A DNA stretch of 64,000 nucleotides from Bradyrhizobium elkanii USDA 76 (lineage in GTDB: Bacteria > Pseudomonadota > Alphaproteobacteria > Rhizobiales > Xanthobacteraceae). The stretch's first letter is position 1, and the number at the start of each line of letters is the position of its first letter. The notes under the pieces were generated by a model that searched no databases, was not told where the DNA came from, and saw only the letters and a list, made by a program, of their open reading frames with translations. A program made the position numbers and the translations under genes. Positions 25,683 through 34,966 of this stretch are shown in pieces. The DNA is taken from the NCBI RefSeq assembly GCF_023278185.1, contig NZ_CP066356.1:2348001-2412000 (forward strand), written 5' to 3'.

Positions 25683-27791
25683 ATGAAGTTCGGTAACCGC
25701 GTAGGCTCGAGACGTTCCGAAGCCACGGAACCCGCCGCGTCGTGGGAAACTGCCGGCGTGCCGGCCAGCCGATCCTCTGCGGAAACCACCAAGGGCGTGC
25801 TGAGCATTGCCGGCGTGGTGGCTTTTTTCCGCGAGAACGGTCAACGCATTCTGATGCTCGCCGCGGTGATCTTCGCGGTCGGCGTCATTCTGCTGATGTT
25901 GATTCCGGCGCGCTATGCCGCGACCGCGCTCGTCGTGGTCGACCCGCGCGAACAGCGCGTGACCACCGATCAGGACGTCCTGCCGGGGATCGGCCAGGAT
26001 GCCGCAGCACTGCAGAGCTATGTCGAGATCGCCAAATCCGACGGATTTCTCGGGCCGGTGATCGAGCAGCTCAAGGTCGCCGAGGACAGCGACATCTCCG
26101 GCGGCAGGACCGACCCCACGCGCCTGCTCGACCGGTTTCGCAACCGGCTCGACATCTCCCGGCGCGGATTGACCTATGTCATCGCCATCAAGTTCACGTC
26201 CAACGACCCGCGGCGCGCGGCGTATTACGCCAATGCGGTGGCTGAGGCGTTCGTCGCCAGCCAGCGCGGCACGCGCAGCGTGGCGACCGATGAAGCTGCC
26301 GACTGGCTGAAGAGCCGGCTGAAGACATTGAACGACCGCTTGCGGTCTTCGGAAGACGCCGTTGCGAAGTTCAAGCTCGAGCACCGGATCGTCAATGCCG
26401 GCAAGGAATCGACGACGCAGCAATTGCGCGTCACCGATCTGACCCAGCAGGTCGCCGCCGCGCGCGCCCGCACCGAGGAGGCCAAGGTCCGCTATGAGCA
26501 GCTGCAACGCGACCTGAAGGCCAATGTCGACGGGCCGGTCAAGCAGGACCTGCTGAGTGCGCTGCGCGCCCAGCGCTCGGCGCTCAACGACCAGATTGCA
26601 CAGAAGCGCGGGGTGCTGGGCGACCGTCATCCGGATCTCGTGATGGCTCTCAGCCAGCTCGGCGATCTCAATCGGCAGATCGAGATCGAGCGGAAGAAGA
26701 ACATCGACACCGCGAAGTCGGAATATGAGGCGCAGCGCGATCAGCAGAAGGCGCTCGAGGATCAGCAGAAGGCGGTCGAACAGCAGATCCTTGTCGACGG
26801 TCAGGCGCTCGTCAAGCTGCAGGAATTGCAGCGCGACGCCGATGCCAACAAGAATATCTACGAGCAATTCCTCTCGCGCTACAAGACCACCGACGAGCAG
26901 CGGCTGCTGCAGAGCTCGCAGACCAAGGTCGCATCGCCTGCGACGCCGCCGGTGCATTCGACGCTGCCGCCGCTTCCGCTGTTGCTGGTCGCGCTCGCGA
27001 TCGTCTCGCTGCTGACGTCGACGGCGATCGTCGCCGTTCCTGGTCTCAATCTGAAGCAGCTCCCGATCAAGGCCATTCCGCCGCTTCGTCGGGCCGAGGC
27101 GCCCGCACCACCGGCGCCTGCCGCGCCGCAACCGGCGCTGCCGCCGGGATTGCCGGTGCTGGCCCGCATTCCCAACATGGCGTCGCCGGATGCCGTCAGG
27201 AGCGTCTGGCAGACCCCGATCTCGACGACGGCCGAGCCCGATCTCGGTCCGCATCTTCGGCTGTTGATCGAGAACATCGAGCAACTTCCGGGAGACCACG
27301 GCAAGGTGGCGCTCCTGCTGTCGGTTGAGGGCGGTGCCGGCGGCAGCACCGTCGCACGGTCGCTGAACCGATCCGCCGTCAAGAACGGCATCCTCAGCGT
27401 CCTGATCGAGATGGAATCCAGACGCGCCGAGGCCGCGCCGCGGCAAGGATCGGGTATCATCAAGGCCGATCTGCCGTCCATCGTCGAGCTGCTGGGCGCC
27501 AGCAGCAAGTCGCCGCCCTATCCGCCGGACGATATTCGCGCCGATTTCGGCCTGATCATCGTCGACGCGTCGTCGCTTGCGCTGCAGCCGGCCGCGGTGG
27601 CGCTGGCTGCCCATGCCGACCTCGTGATCCTCGTGGCTGGCGAAGGGGCCGCCAACTCGGCTGCGATCGGCAAGGCGCGCGCCGATCTATCCGGGTATGG
27701 TTCGGTCCCGACCGCGCTGGTCGTCAATCGCGTAGCGGTCGATGCGACCGTTCGCGGTGCCCAGGGCGAGACGCTGGGCCTGGCGAGCTGA
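25683..27791 (+). CDS. Wzz/ExoP-type chain-length protein with degenerate kinase domain
   Basis: 702 aa from the ATG at 25683 (a TTG at 25644 is also possible). Order: polar N-terminus, membrane helix about 56-74, Wzz periplasmic domain with a long coiled coil (about 180-390, many KALEDQQKAVEQQ-like repeats), second membrane helix about 430-452, Pro/Ala linker, then a cytosolic domain resembling BY-kinases. Its nucleotide loop reads VEGGAGGSTVARS near residue 547 where an active kinase has GEGKST: the essential Lys is Gly. No Tyr-rich tail is present. So it probably sets polysaccharide length without ATP-driven autophosphorylation. Later Walker-like motif FGLIIVDASS is also altered. Confidence 0.88.
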   Translation: MKFGNRVGSRRSEATEPAASWETAGVPASRSSAETTKGVLSIAGVVAFFRENGQRILMLAAVIFAVGVILLMLIPARYAATALVVVDPREQRVTTDQDVLPGIGQDAAALQSYVEIAKSDGFLGPVIEQLKVAEDSDISGGRTDPTRLLDRFRNRLDISRRGLTYVIAIKFTSNDPRRAAYYANAVAEAFVASQRGTRSVATDEAADWLKSRLKTLNDRLRSSEDAVAKFKLEHRIVNAGKESTTQQLRVTDLTQQVAAARARTEEAKVRYEQLQRDLKANVDGPVKQDLLSALRAQRSALNDQIAQKRGVLGDRHPDLVMALSQLGDLNRQIEIERKKNIDTAKSEYEAQRDQQKALEDQQKAVEQQILVDGQALVKLQELQRDADANKNIYEQFLSRYKTTDEQRLLQSSQTKVASPATPPVHSTLPPLPLLLVALAIVSLLTSTAIVAVPGLNLKQLPIKAIPPLRRAEAPAPPAPAAPQPALPPGLPVLARIPNMASPDAVRSVWQTPISTTAEPDLGPHLRLLIENIEQLPGDHGKVALLLSVEGGAGGSTVARSLNRSAVKNGILSVLIEMESRRAEAAPRQGSGIIKADLPSIVELLGASSKSPPYPPDDIRADFGLIIVDASSLALQPAAVALAAHADLVILVAGEGAANSAAIGKARADLSGYGSVPTALVVNRVAVDATVRGAQGETLGLAS

Positions 27792-27808
27792 AGGCGGTTC
27801 GGCTGAAG

Positions 27809-27917
27809 CTAGAGCCTTCTTCGTTCCTATAGGATCGGAGCGTGGCTCCAGATTCTTGTTTTGACGCGTTTTCGTCACGCGAACCGGTAATCTTACTTCG
27901 CTCGAAAAACGCTCTAG
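27809..27917. repeat. Dispersed ~105-bp palindromic repeat, copy 1
   Basis: Bounded by CTAGAGC and GCTCTAG, it shares the core TTGTTTTGACGCGTTTTC, CACGCGAACCGGTA and CTTCGCTCGAAAA with copies at 29735-29839 and 47542-47647. This copy is the most diverged (109 bp, first hairpin damaged). It lies between convergent genes and its right end supplies the stop codon of the flippase gene (27914-27916). Confidence 0.85.
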
Positions 27918-29302
27918 TCGTTGCTGTCCGCAACGCGGACCGCGTAGGCGTCGCCTTTCGACGGCCACAGGTGCGACAGCACCAGAATGGATGGGTCGAC
28001 GCCGGTCCGCCGCCGGCACAGCACGTTGAGCGCGACGGTGGCGACGACCAGCGAACCCGTCGCAGAGATCGCGGCGCCGAGCACGCCAAGCCAGGGAATC
28101 AGCACGACAAATCCCAGCAGCCGCAGCGCCACATTGGCTGCGACAACGGGAACGTAATCGCGCTCATGGCCTGTCAGCTGCAGAACAGCAGCAGAGGGCC
28201 CGCCTGCCGCCTGGAAGGCCGTTCCGATTGCGAGCACGATCAACACCCACTGCTGCGCCGCAAAGTGCGGTCCGAACAGGCCGAGCAGATGGGGGGCGCC
28301 CACCCAGACAATGACGAGGCCGCTGAGCACGCAGAGCGCGGTCACCTCGGCCATCAGCTTCAGCGTATGTTCGAGCTCGCCATGGTTCTTGCTGAAGTAC
28401 AGCGAGGGGAGCCGGCGCGCGCCGAACGTGTACAGCGCAGCCGACAGCATGGCGAAGATGTTGGCCAGCCGCGAGGCGGCGAAATAGACGCCGGCGGTGG
28501 CCGGATCCAGCATCCAGTAGACTAGGATGACGTCGAAATACTGGTTTGCCGCTTCGAGAATGGAGGCGAGCCAGAACCGGAATGCGCTCTTGTTCCAGCG
28601 CGAGGCTTCGAAGCGCGCCGTCACCGACCGCAGGTTCGGCAGCACCCGTACGATCGATACGATCTGCACGACGAGCCCGAGGGCCATCGCGGCCGACATC
28701 GCGCTGAACAGCTCGGTGGGGGTGAGCTGCCGGTGGCCGAACAGCACCGCGATCAGGAACAGGACGACGGCGACGCGCCAGAAGAACTCCCGATTGCCTT
28801 CGCCCATCAGGATGCTGACCAGCGATCGCGCGATCTGGCTGCCGAGCATGAGCCCTGCGTTGACCGCGGTGAACGCCGAGACCGACAGGATCAACAGCCA
28901 CCACTCGCCGCGAAGGCTGGCCACCGCGGCGATCGCGGCGATCGAAATCAGCATCCCGATCGCCGAGTTCTTCAGGCTCGACAGCAGCACACCCTTGGTG
29001 AACTCGGTCTGGCCGCGCACTTCATATTCATTGAGAAACCGAACCAGGAGCAGCTCCTGGCCGACCAGGCCCACGACCGAGGCGATCTGGGCGACGGAGA
29101 GCAGGGTTGCGAAGTTTCCAAACGCGTCGGGCGTCATCGCCCGCGCGGCGAGCGAGAACAACGCGAATGCGAGCCCGCCACTACCAACCTTGAGCAGGAT
29201 GGTCCCGGCAACGCCGCGCGTGACGTCGCGCCGTAACAATTGGAGCACAGAGGCAATCACCAGAGACGTCTCAATATCCAGTCGGGCTGTCGACCGTAGC
29301 AA
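27914..29302 (-). CDS. Wzx-type polysaccharide flippase
   Basis: About 448-462 aa with twelve or more hydrophobic segments and the MATE/Wzx-like layout (GTILLKVGSGGLAFALFSLA at the start, FGNFATLLSVAQIASVVGLVG next). It would flip undecaprenyl-linked repeat units to the periplasm. The start is unsure: the open frame begins at a TTG (29302), while a GTG at 29260 lies nearer the first helix. The stop is within dispersed repeat copy 1. Convergent with the Wzz-like gene. Confidence 0.85.
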   Translation of the reverse strand: MLRSTARLDIETSLVIASVLQLLRRDVTRGVAGTILLKVGSGGLAFALFSLAARAMTPDAFGNFATLLSVAQIASVVGLVGQELLLVRFLNEYEVRGQTEFTKGVLLSSLKNSAIGMLISIAAIAAVASLRGEWWLLILSVSAFTAVNAGLMLGSQIARSLVSILMGEGNREFFWRVAVVLFLIAVLFGHRQLTPTELFSAMSAAMALGLVVQIVSIVRVLPNLRSVTARFEASRWNKSAFRFWLASILEAANQYFDVILVYWMLDPATAGVYFAASRLANIFAMLSAALYTFGARRLPSLYFSKNHGELEHTLKLMAEVTALCVLSGLVIVWVGAPHLLGLFGPHFAAQQWVLIVLAIGTAFQAAGGPSAAVLQLTGHERDYVPVVAANVALRLLGFVVLIPWLGVLGAAISATGSLVVATVALNVLCRRRTGVDPSILVLSHLWPSKGDAYAVRVADSND

Positions 29303-29734
29303 TCGGTGAAGCCTGGAGTGTTAATGTTCTCTTGCTAAGATTCCGTTCCTTTCGAATGGCTTCAGGGTCCAACGCAGTTGTGAACGGGGCCAGGTCGCGT
29401 TGCTCCATTCTGGAACGGCGCCGTCTGCCCTGTCTCCAAACGGCGCAGGTTGGATTTGCCTCCGGAGCGCGGTCCAGTGGCGCGGACCTTGCCGGATGCG
29501 ACTGGGCTTGCGCGTCAACGCCATCTGTCGCAGCTTGATGGCCTGGCAATTGCCTCGCCATCCTGCTGCGGAGCCTGCAAAGGTTCAGTTTCATGGCCGA
29601 CCGTCGTGCAAGCCGTGTGCCGAGAGACCGCTGATCGTGGTCCGGACGTTTTCATTAACCTCGATTCTCGAACTCGCCGTACTCGATCGGCAAGGCGGCA
29701 CTGCGGGCAAGGAATTTGCAGTTCTGCGGCCAAC
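29303..29734. other. Divergent intergenic region, no gene seen
   Basis: About 430 bases between the flippase and the repeat that precedes the FAD oxidoreductase. Open frames here have no codon bias or ribosome site. It should carry the flippase promoter; no clear hexamers. Confidence 0.4.
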
Positions 29735-29839
29735 TAGAGCTTTTCCCGTTCCGATGGAATCGGAACGGCGTTCTAGATTCTTGTTTTGACGCGTTTTCTT
29801 CACGCGAACCGGTATCCACTTCGCTCGAAAACGCTCTAG
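29735..29839. repeat. Dispersed ~105-bp palindromic repeat, copy 2
   Basis: Almost identical to copy 3 (47542-47647). The left half is a strong hairpin (CTAGAGC...CCCGTTCCGAT then its complement), the right half has ACGCG...CGCG and ends in GCTCTAG, the complement of the left end. It ends 18 bp before the start of the FAD oxidoreductase, so it is probably transcribed in that leader or blocks read-in. Confidence 0.9.
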
Positions 29840-29857
29840 CCGTCGGAGCGGACAAAC

Positions 29858-31078
29858 ATGATTGCCGAGAAAAGTGCGACCAAGCCGATCGTGGCCTGCG
29901 AGGCCGAAGTCATCGAAGCGGACGTCGCAATTGTCGGAGCCGGTTTGGCAGGTTCGCTGGCAAGGGCTGTGCTCGCCCGGGCCGGGTACCGGGTCATCCT
30001 GATCGACAAGCGTTCGATCCCGCCGGATGAATTCCGCGTCGAGAAGATCGCCGGACGGCAGATCGATATTCTGCGCCGCCTCGGCTTCATCGACGACGTC
30101 GAGGCCATTGCCGCGCCCTATGACCGGGTGCTCAACATCAGGAGCGGCAAGCTGGTCGATATCGGCGTCGGCCGGTCCTACGGGATTTCCTATGCCAACC
30201 TCGTCAACATGGCACGCGGCCTGACGCCCGATGCGTCGAGCTTCCTGCTCGACCAGGTGACCAATGTCAGCTGCAGCGAGCAGCGTCAGCAGTTGACGCT
30301 GGCCTCCGGAAGGCGCGTCGTCTCGCGTCTGGTCATTCTGGCGACCGGCATGACGAACGTGCTCGGCCACAGTCTCGGAATTCGTCGGCGGATGCTTGCT
30401 GCGCGCCACTCGGTCTCGTTCGGCTTCACGATCGCACGGCCGGACAATGCGCCGTTCGATTTCGATGCGCTGACCTGCTATGGCGAGGAGGCGACTGACG
30501 GTGTCGACTATCTCAGCCTGTTTCCGATGTCGGGCGGCATGCGGGCGAACCTGTTCATGTTCCGCGATCCGACCGATCCGATCATGCGCGAGCTGCGCCG
30601 CGACACCAGACGGACGCTGCTTCGCCTGATGCCGGGATTGCAGCCCTATCTCGGCGATTTCGAGGTGGTCGGCCAGGTGCAGAACTGGGTCATGGATCTG
30701 ACTGTGACCGAGGGCCATCTGCGGCCGGGCGTCGTGTTGATCGGCGATGCGTTTCAGACCAATTGTCCCGCAGCCGGAACCGGCGTCGGCCGACTGCTGG
30801 TGGACGTCGAACGTCTTTGCACGGACTATGTGCCGCGCTGGCTGGAGACCGCCGGTATGGGCGTGGACAAGATTGCGCAGTTCTATTCCGATCGGGACAA
30901 GCTCGCCGCCGATCAGCACTCGCTGCAATTGGCGAGCTTCCGCCAGGCCTTGACGTTGAACACCGATATGCGCTGGAACTTGCGGCGAAAGCTGCACTTC
31001 CTGCGCCGCATGATCACCCACCGGGTCGACCGCATTCATCCGGGATGGGTGATGCGCGTCCGCAGCGCGCTCCGCTAG
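29858..31078 (+). CDS. FAD-dependent oxidoreductase (UbiH/PHBH-like) in the exopolysaccharide region
   Basis: 406 aa, ATG with GGAGCGG 8 bases upstream. Dinucleotide fold ADVAIVGAGLAGSLARAVLA at residues 22-41, DKRSIPPDEFRVEKI, and the second FAD motif VVLIGDAFQTNCPAAGTGVGRL near 290-310, matching group A flavin monooxygenases and geranylgeranyl-reductase relatives. It could hydroxylate an aromatic or reduce a polyprenoid. Its place among polysaccharide genes hints at tailoring of a lipid carrier or glycan, but it may be an independent insertion: both sides have terminator or repeat elements. Confidence 0.82.
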   Translation: MIAEKSATKPIVACEAEVIEADVAIVGAGLAGSLARAVLARAGYRVILIDKRSIPPDEFRVEKIAGRQIDILRRLGFIDDVEAIAAPYDRVLNIRSGKLVDIGVGRSYGISYANLVNMARGLTPDASSFLLDQVTNVSCSEQRQQLTLASGRRVVSRLVILATGMTNVLGHSLGIRRRMLAARHSVSFGFTIARPDNAPFDFDALTCYGEEATDGVDYLSLFPMSGGMRANLFMFRDPTDPIMRELRRDTRRTLLRLMPGLQPYLGDFEVVGQVQNWVMDLTVTEGHLRPGVVLIGDAFQTNCPAAGTGVGRLLVDVERLCTDYVPRWLETAGMGVDKIAQFYSDRDKLAADQHSLQLASFRQALTLNTDMRWNLRRKLHFLRRMITHRVDRIHPGWVMRVRSALR

Positions 31079-31118
31079 GCGAGTGGTCGCGCCAAGATCA
31101 TGTTCACAATGAGCTGAG

Positions 31119-31154
31119 GCGCGATGATGATCCGACCCGATCTCATCGCGCTTT
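31119..31154. terminator. Hairpin terminator between convergent genes
   Basis: GCGCGATGA (31119-31127) pairs perfectly with TCATCGCGC (31143-31151), followed by TTT and the stop of the minus-strand gene. It lies between the convergent FAD oxidoreductase and CelD-like genes and can serve the plus strand. Confidence 0.55.
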
Positions 31155-32283
31155 AGCGCGTGCCGGTCGAGGTGCGGATCGGCCTGATGTCGGTCACACG
31201 CTTGGCGGCCTGCTTGATCCAGGGCGCCTGCTTCAAGGCAAACAGCGCCAGCGAGCCGGCCGCGCTGCCGGCCTGCGTCACCGCAGACATCGGCGTCGGC
31301 TGACCGCCGAACTGCATTTTGTAGGGTTCGTCACCGATGGTGAAATCGAGCACCCGGTCGCCGCGCTCGATGCAATCCCTGGCGACACCCTCGAATGTCA
31401 GCGCGCCGATCGATTGGCTCTTGTACCCGTCGACATCGAACCCCGTCATGACGACGAGGACGCTGCCACGGTGGACCAGCCCAAGCGCGGTGGCGATGAC
31501 GATGCCGTCCATCTTCATGGCGTAGAGCCGGGTAAACGAGCCCATGCCGCGAAGCGCCACGCTCGAGTAGAAATCGAAATACTCCGGTCGCTGCAACAGA
31601 TCGCCATCACCCTGTTCGTGAAACCGGGGACCCCGAAACTTTCTCATCGTCTCCATGGCTTCGCCGACGGAGGCGCTATCGTCGCAGCATGAGAAGGTGA
31701 GCGTGCCTTTCTTGTGGATCTGGCGCCATTTCTTTGCCAGCTCCTTCTGGTACGACTTTCCCATTGCATTGATCTGCCATTGCTCGAACGGCGCAACCAG
31801 GACCGTCGCGTAAGCATTGGTATCCATCAGGCTGCGATGGGGCGCTCCGAGCAGATTCTCGATCGGCATCCTCGCATCGAGCAGCTTGGGTATGCGCAGC
31901 AGGTCGAACGGCCGCAGCAGCTGTCGAAGCCTTTCGCAGGCACGCCGGTCTTGCAGCAGGTCGGCGAAGGTCGCGATGCTGCACACCGGCGACAAATAGT
32001 CGGACACGCGGAGATCGGCGAATTCGATGGTGCGCATCGGGCCGCGCCGCACGCGCAGCATCGGCAGCACGGCCGCAAGCGACTTGTTCGCACGATGGCG
32101 GATGGCGACGACCAGCGGCTTGGCCGACGCGGCGGGAGCGAGCTTGCGATAAAGGCTGTCCAGCCATATCGGATGCTGGAAGGCGGTCGCGTCCGAGCCT
32201 TCAAATAACTTCACGTACTCTTCAGACAGGAAGTCGAATGCGTCGTCGATGCTGACATCGAACGCGTCATCATTCTTATTCAT
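31153..32283 (-). CDS. CelD/BcsL-like acyltransferase (GNAT fold)
   Basis: 376 aa. The C-terminal half has the double-GNAT/FemAB-like signature (SYQKELAKKWRQIHKKGTL, FYSSVALRGMGSFTRLYAMK, ATALGLVHRGSVLVVMTGFD, then LDFTIGDEPYKMQFGG). Members of this group are encoded in cellulose and exopolysaccharide operons, where they probably acylate sugars or lipids. No membrane segment. Divergent from the GT26 gene. Confidence 0.82.
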   Translation of the reverse strand: MNKNDDAFDVSIDDAFDFLSEEYVKLFEGSDATAFQHPIWLDSLYRKLAPAASAKPLVVAIRHRANKSLAAVLPMLRVRRGPMRTIEFADLRVSDYLSPVCSIATFADLLQDRRACERLRQLLRPFDLLRIPKLLDARMPIENLLGAPHRSLMDTNAYATVLVAPFEQWQINAMGKSYQKELAKKWRQIHKKGTLTFSCCDDSASVGEAMETMRKFRGPRFHEQGDGDLLQRPEYFDFYSSVALRGMGSFTRLYAMKMDGIVIATALGLVHRGSVLVVMTGFDVDGYKSQSIGALTFEGVARDCIERGDRVLDFTIGDEPYKMQFGGQPTPMSAVTQAGSAAGSLALFALKQAPWIKQAAKRVTDIRPIRTSTGTR

Positions 32284-32608
32284 GTGAGACCAAACAAATC
32301 GACAGTTTCAAAGCGCCGATTGAATCCGGCACGCCGCCCTTATAGCAAAGGTCGATCGGCTCGGGCAGCGGCAGAATACGATTTGTATTAATGCAATGCC
32401 TCGACCTTTGCACATTGTTGCTGGGTCGAGCCATTGCCTTCATCGCATCGGCTGCGGTCGGCCGTCATCTGAACGTCGCCGCGTCCGAGGGATCTGCATC
32501 GTTAACAATCCTTTAAGGCTCAGCTCAATCGCGCCGTGGTGAGATATCGCACCCGGTCTGGACCGGATATTGCAGTTAAGGGCTCGCAAGTCCTGGAGTC
32601 CCGCCGAA
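32284..32608. other. Divergent intergenic region between CelD-like and GT26 genes
   Basis: 325 bases, with an AT-richer centre (about 32389-32420, TTGTATTAATGCAATG) and a TTAACAATCC stretch at about 32502. Likely holds two back-to-back promoters. No gene recognised. Confidence 0.4.
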
Positions 32609-33601
32609 ATGCTGAGTCACAGCCAAAAAACCCGCGCTTCCTACGCAATTTCGTTCCCGCAGGCCGACCGCAAGCCGCCTCGGCGTCCCAATTCGGACAT
32701 GGCTGCGCCGCCTGTCCGGATTTGCGACATATCGCGGGCCGAGCAGATGTCCTCGGCTCCGGCGCAAATCGGATCATTGCCACACGGCGCGCGGGAGCGG
32801 CGCATCAATCCTGTCGGCAGGGCTGCGACGGCCGGTGTTCCCCGGGCAACCGTCGGTGGGCTACGGCTCGCCGTGCTCGATCGCGAGCAGACCGCCGAGT
32901 TCATGGTCGAGGCTGTGCATCCGAACCGGCGTGCCAATCGTCCGCTGTATCTGACCTCCGCCAACGGCGAGGTGCTGTCGCGCTGCTCGACCGAGCCGAT
33001 GACGGACCGGCTGTTCCGTACCGCCGACCTGATCAACGCCGACGGGCAACCGCTGGTCATGGTGTCCAAGCTTCGGTCGCCGAATCCGCTTCCCGAGCGC
33101 GTCGCGACCACGGATCTGTTTCACGACGTCGCGCGCAAGGCGGAAGAGCTCGGGCTGACCTTCTATCTGTTCGGCGCCAACGAAGCCGAGAACAAGGCTG
33201 CCATTGCCAATGTCCGCCGGGCCTATCCGGCACTCAAGATCGTCGGCCATTCGCACGGCTATCTGCGCGGCGACGCATTGCGGGCCAAGGTCGACGAGAT
33301 CAATGCCCTGGCGCCCGATTTTCTCTGGGTCGCGCTCGGCGTGCCCTATGAGCAGGCTTTCGTCGACGAATTCATGCCTCGGCTCGGCAATGTCGGCGTC
33401 ATCAAGACCTCGGGCGGGCTGTTCAACTTCCTGTCCGGCTCGCGCCCGCGTGCGCCGAGATGGATGCAGATCGTCGGCCTCGAATGGGCCTGGCGCCTAT
33501 GGCTCGAGCCGCGGCGGCTGTTCTGGCGTTATCTGACGACCAATCCGCACGCGCTCTATCTGCTGTTCAACCGGACCCGATCCTCGTCGACGAAAGACTG
33601 A
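32609..33601 (+). CDS. WecG/TagA/CpsF-family glycosyltransferase (GT26)
   Basis: About 330 aa; the start at 32609 is the first ATG in frame, and a later ATG at 32699 would remove most of a non-conserved, charged N-terminus. The family core is clear: PLYLTSANGEVL, LINADGQPLVMVSKLR, FYLFGANEAENKAAIANVRR, DFLWVALGVPYEQAFVDEF, VIKTSGGLFNFLSGSRPRAP and GLEWAWRLWLEPRRLFWRYL. Enzymes of this group add a sugar (such as ManNAcA or glucuronic acid) to undecaprenyl-linked intermediates at the membrane. Confidence 0.9.
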   Translation: MLSHSQKTRASYAISFPQADRKPPRRPNSDMAAPPVRICDISRAEQMSSAPAQIGSLPHGARERRINPVGRAATAGVPRATVGGLRLAVLDREQTAEFMVEAVHPNRRANRPLYLTSANGEVLSRCSTEPMTDRLFRTADLINADGQPLVMVSKLRSPNPLPERVATTDLFHDVARKAEELGLTFYLFGANEAENKAAIANVRRAYPALKIVGHSHGYLRGDALRAKVDEINALAPDFLWVALGVPYEQAFVDEFMPRLGNVGVIKTSGGLFNFLSGSRPRAPRWMQIVGLEWAWRLWLEPRRLFWRYLTTNPHALYLLFNRTRSSSTKD

Positions 33602-33676
33602 CGCCTCTAACGAGTGCAATGTGCGGCTCCGATCCACCGGAGCAGCAGGCTCATTCCATGAGCGGAGTACAACCGA

Positions 33677-34966
33677 ATGGACGGACGTGCGATCGACGGT
33701 TCGATCTGGCAGGCACCCGGCGTCGGGGCGGAGAATTTCGCCAGGGCCGTCGTCGGTTGGTCGATCACCATCAATGTGATCATGTCGATGGGGACCTTCC
33801 ACGCCGCGCTGCTTCCGACCGAGTTGACCCTGGTGCAACAGGCCGTCGCCCTGCTGATGTGGGGCGTTCTGATCTACGCAAGCCTGTTCATCCGTCCCTG
33901 CCTGCGGCTGGCCCTCAATCTCGATACGCTCGTGATCGTCGCGTTCTACGCATTCGCCACGATCTCCGTGTTGTGGACCAACCTCGGCGTGGCAGCCCTG
34001 ATGAAGGCCGCGGCGCTCGTAATCACGACGCTTGGCGCGTTCTGCATGATCACCCGCGTCGATATCGATGACATCGTGACATCGGCCACCCGCGGCCTGT
34101 TCGTGCTGATCGCGGCCTCTGCGCTCTGTGCGGTGATCCTCCCGGACATCGGGATCGATCAGACCTGGATGCACAAGGGACAGTGGCAGGGCGTCTTCGA
34201 GTCGAAGCAAACCCTCGGCTTCGCCGGCGCCTATCTCATGTTCTTCGCCTGCTATCGAAAGATAACGGGACAAGGATGGCTGCCGTTCCTCGTGACGTTC
34301 GTGCTGGCCTCCACCTGCGTCATGCTCTCGGAGTCGCGCGGCGCCGGCACCCTGTCGCTGGTTGCCTGCGCGCTGCTGCTCACCTCCCTGTGGTCGGTCC
34401 GGTGCATGCAGGTCTACGCGATCCTGCCATCCGTCATGTGCGTCGCGGCAGCGCTATTGATCCTGTATTTCTACACGACCGGATACGACTCGATTCATGC
34501 CTTCGACACGACGATCGACTTCACCGAGCGGACCTTCATCTGGCAGTACGCCATCAGCCATTTCGATGACGCGCCGCTGTTCGGATTTGGCATCAACGGA
34601 TTCTGGACCAATCCGGCGATCTACGATTATTTCAACCAGAACCACGGCTGGGTGCTCGACAATTACCACAACGGCTATATCGCCATTCTCGTCGAGACCG
34701 GATTCCTGGGCTATTTCCTGTTCACGGCGAGCGTCTTCCTGTTCTCCTACAAGGTGCTCTGCCTGATCGCAGGGCGGGCGATCGACCGCCTGCACTGCGC
34801 GTTGATCATCGGGTTTGTCTTCCTCAACTGCCAGACCAATTTCACCGAGACGGTCTTCCTTCGCTCGACGATGTTCACGTCGGTGTTGCTGATCGCCTTC
34901 TTCCTCGCCATTTGCCGGCCGGTGCCGTCATCGCGCGCGCAGCCGCGCGAGCCGGAGCAGCCATGA
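33677..34966 (+). CDS. Wzy/O-antigen-ligase family membrane protein
   Basis: 429 aa with about ten to twelve membrane helices and a larger loop holding DDAPLFGFGINGFWTN and NYHNGYIAILVETGFLGYFL, the conserved Wzy_C region with its H-N-x-Y motif. It would polymerise repeat units or ligate glycan in the periplasmic membrane face. Its stop overlaps the start of the GH5 gene (ATGA), so both are made together. Confidence 0.87.
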   Translation: MDGRAIDGSIWQAPGVGAENFARAVVGWSITINVIMSMGTFHAALLPTELTLVQQAVALLMWGVLIYASLFIRPCLRLALNLDTLVIVAFYAFATISVLWTNLGVAALMKAAALVITTLGAFCMITRVDIDDIVTSATRGLFVLIAASALCAVILPDIGIDQTWMHKGQWQGVFESKQTLGFAGAYLMFFACYRKITGQGWLPFLVTFVLASTCVMLSESRGAGTLSLVACALLLTSLWSVRCMQVYAILPSVMCVAAALLILYFYTTGYDSIHAFDTTIDFTERTFIWQYAISHFDDAPLFGFGINGFWTNPAIYDYFNQNHGWVLDNYHNGYIAILVETGFLGYFLFTASVFLFSYKVLCLIAGRAIDRLHCALIIGFVFLNCQTNFTETVFLRSTMFTSVLLIAFFLAICRPVPSSRAQPREPEQP

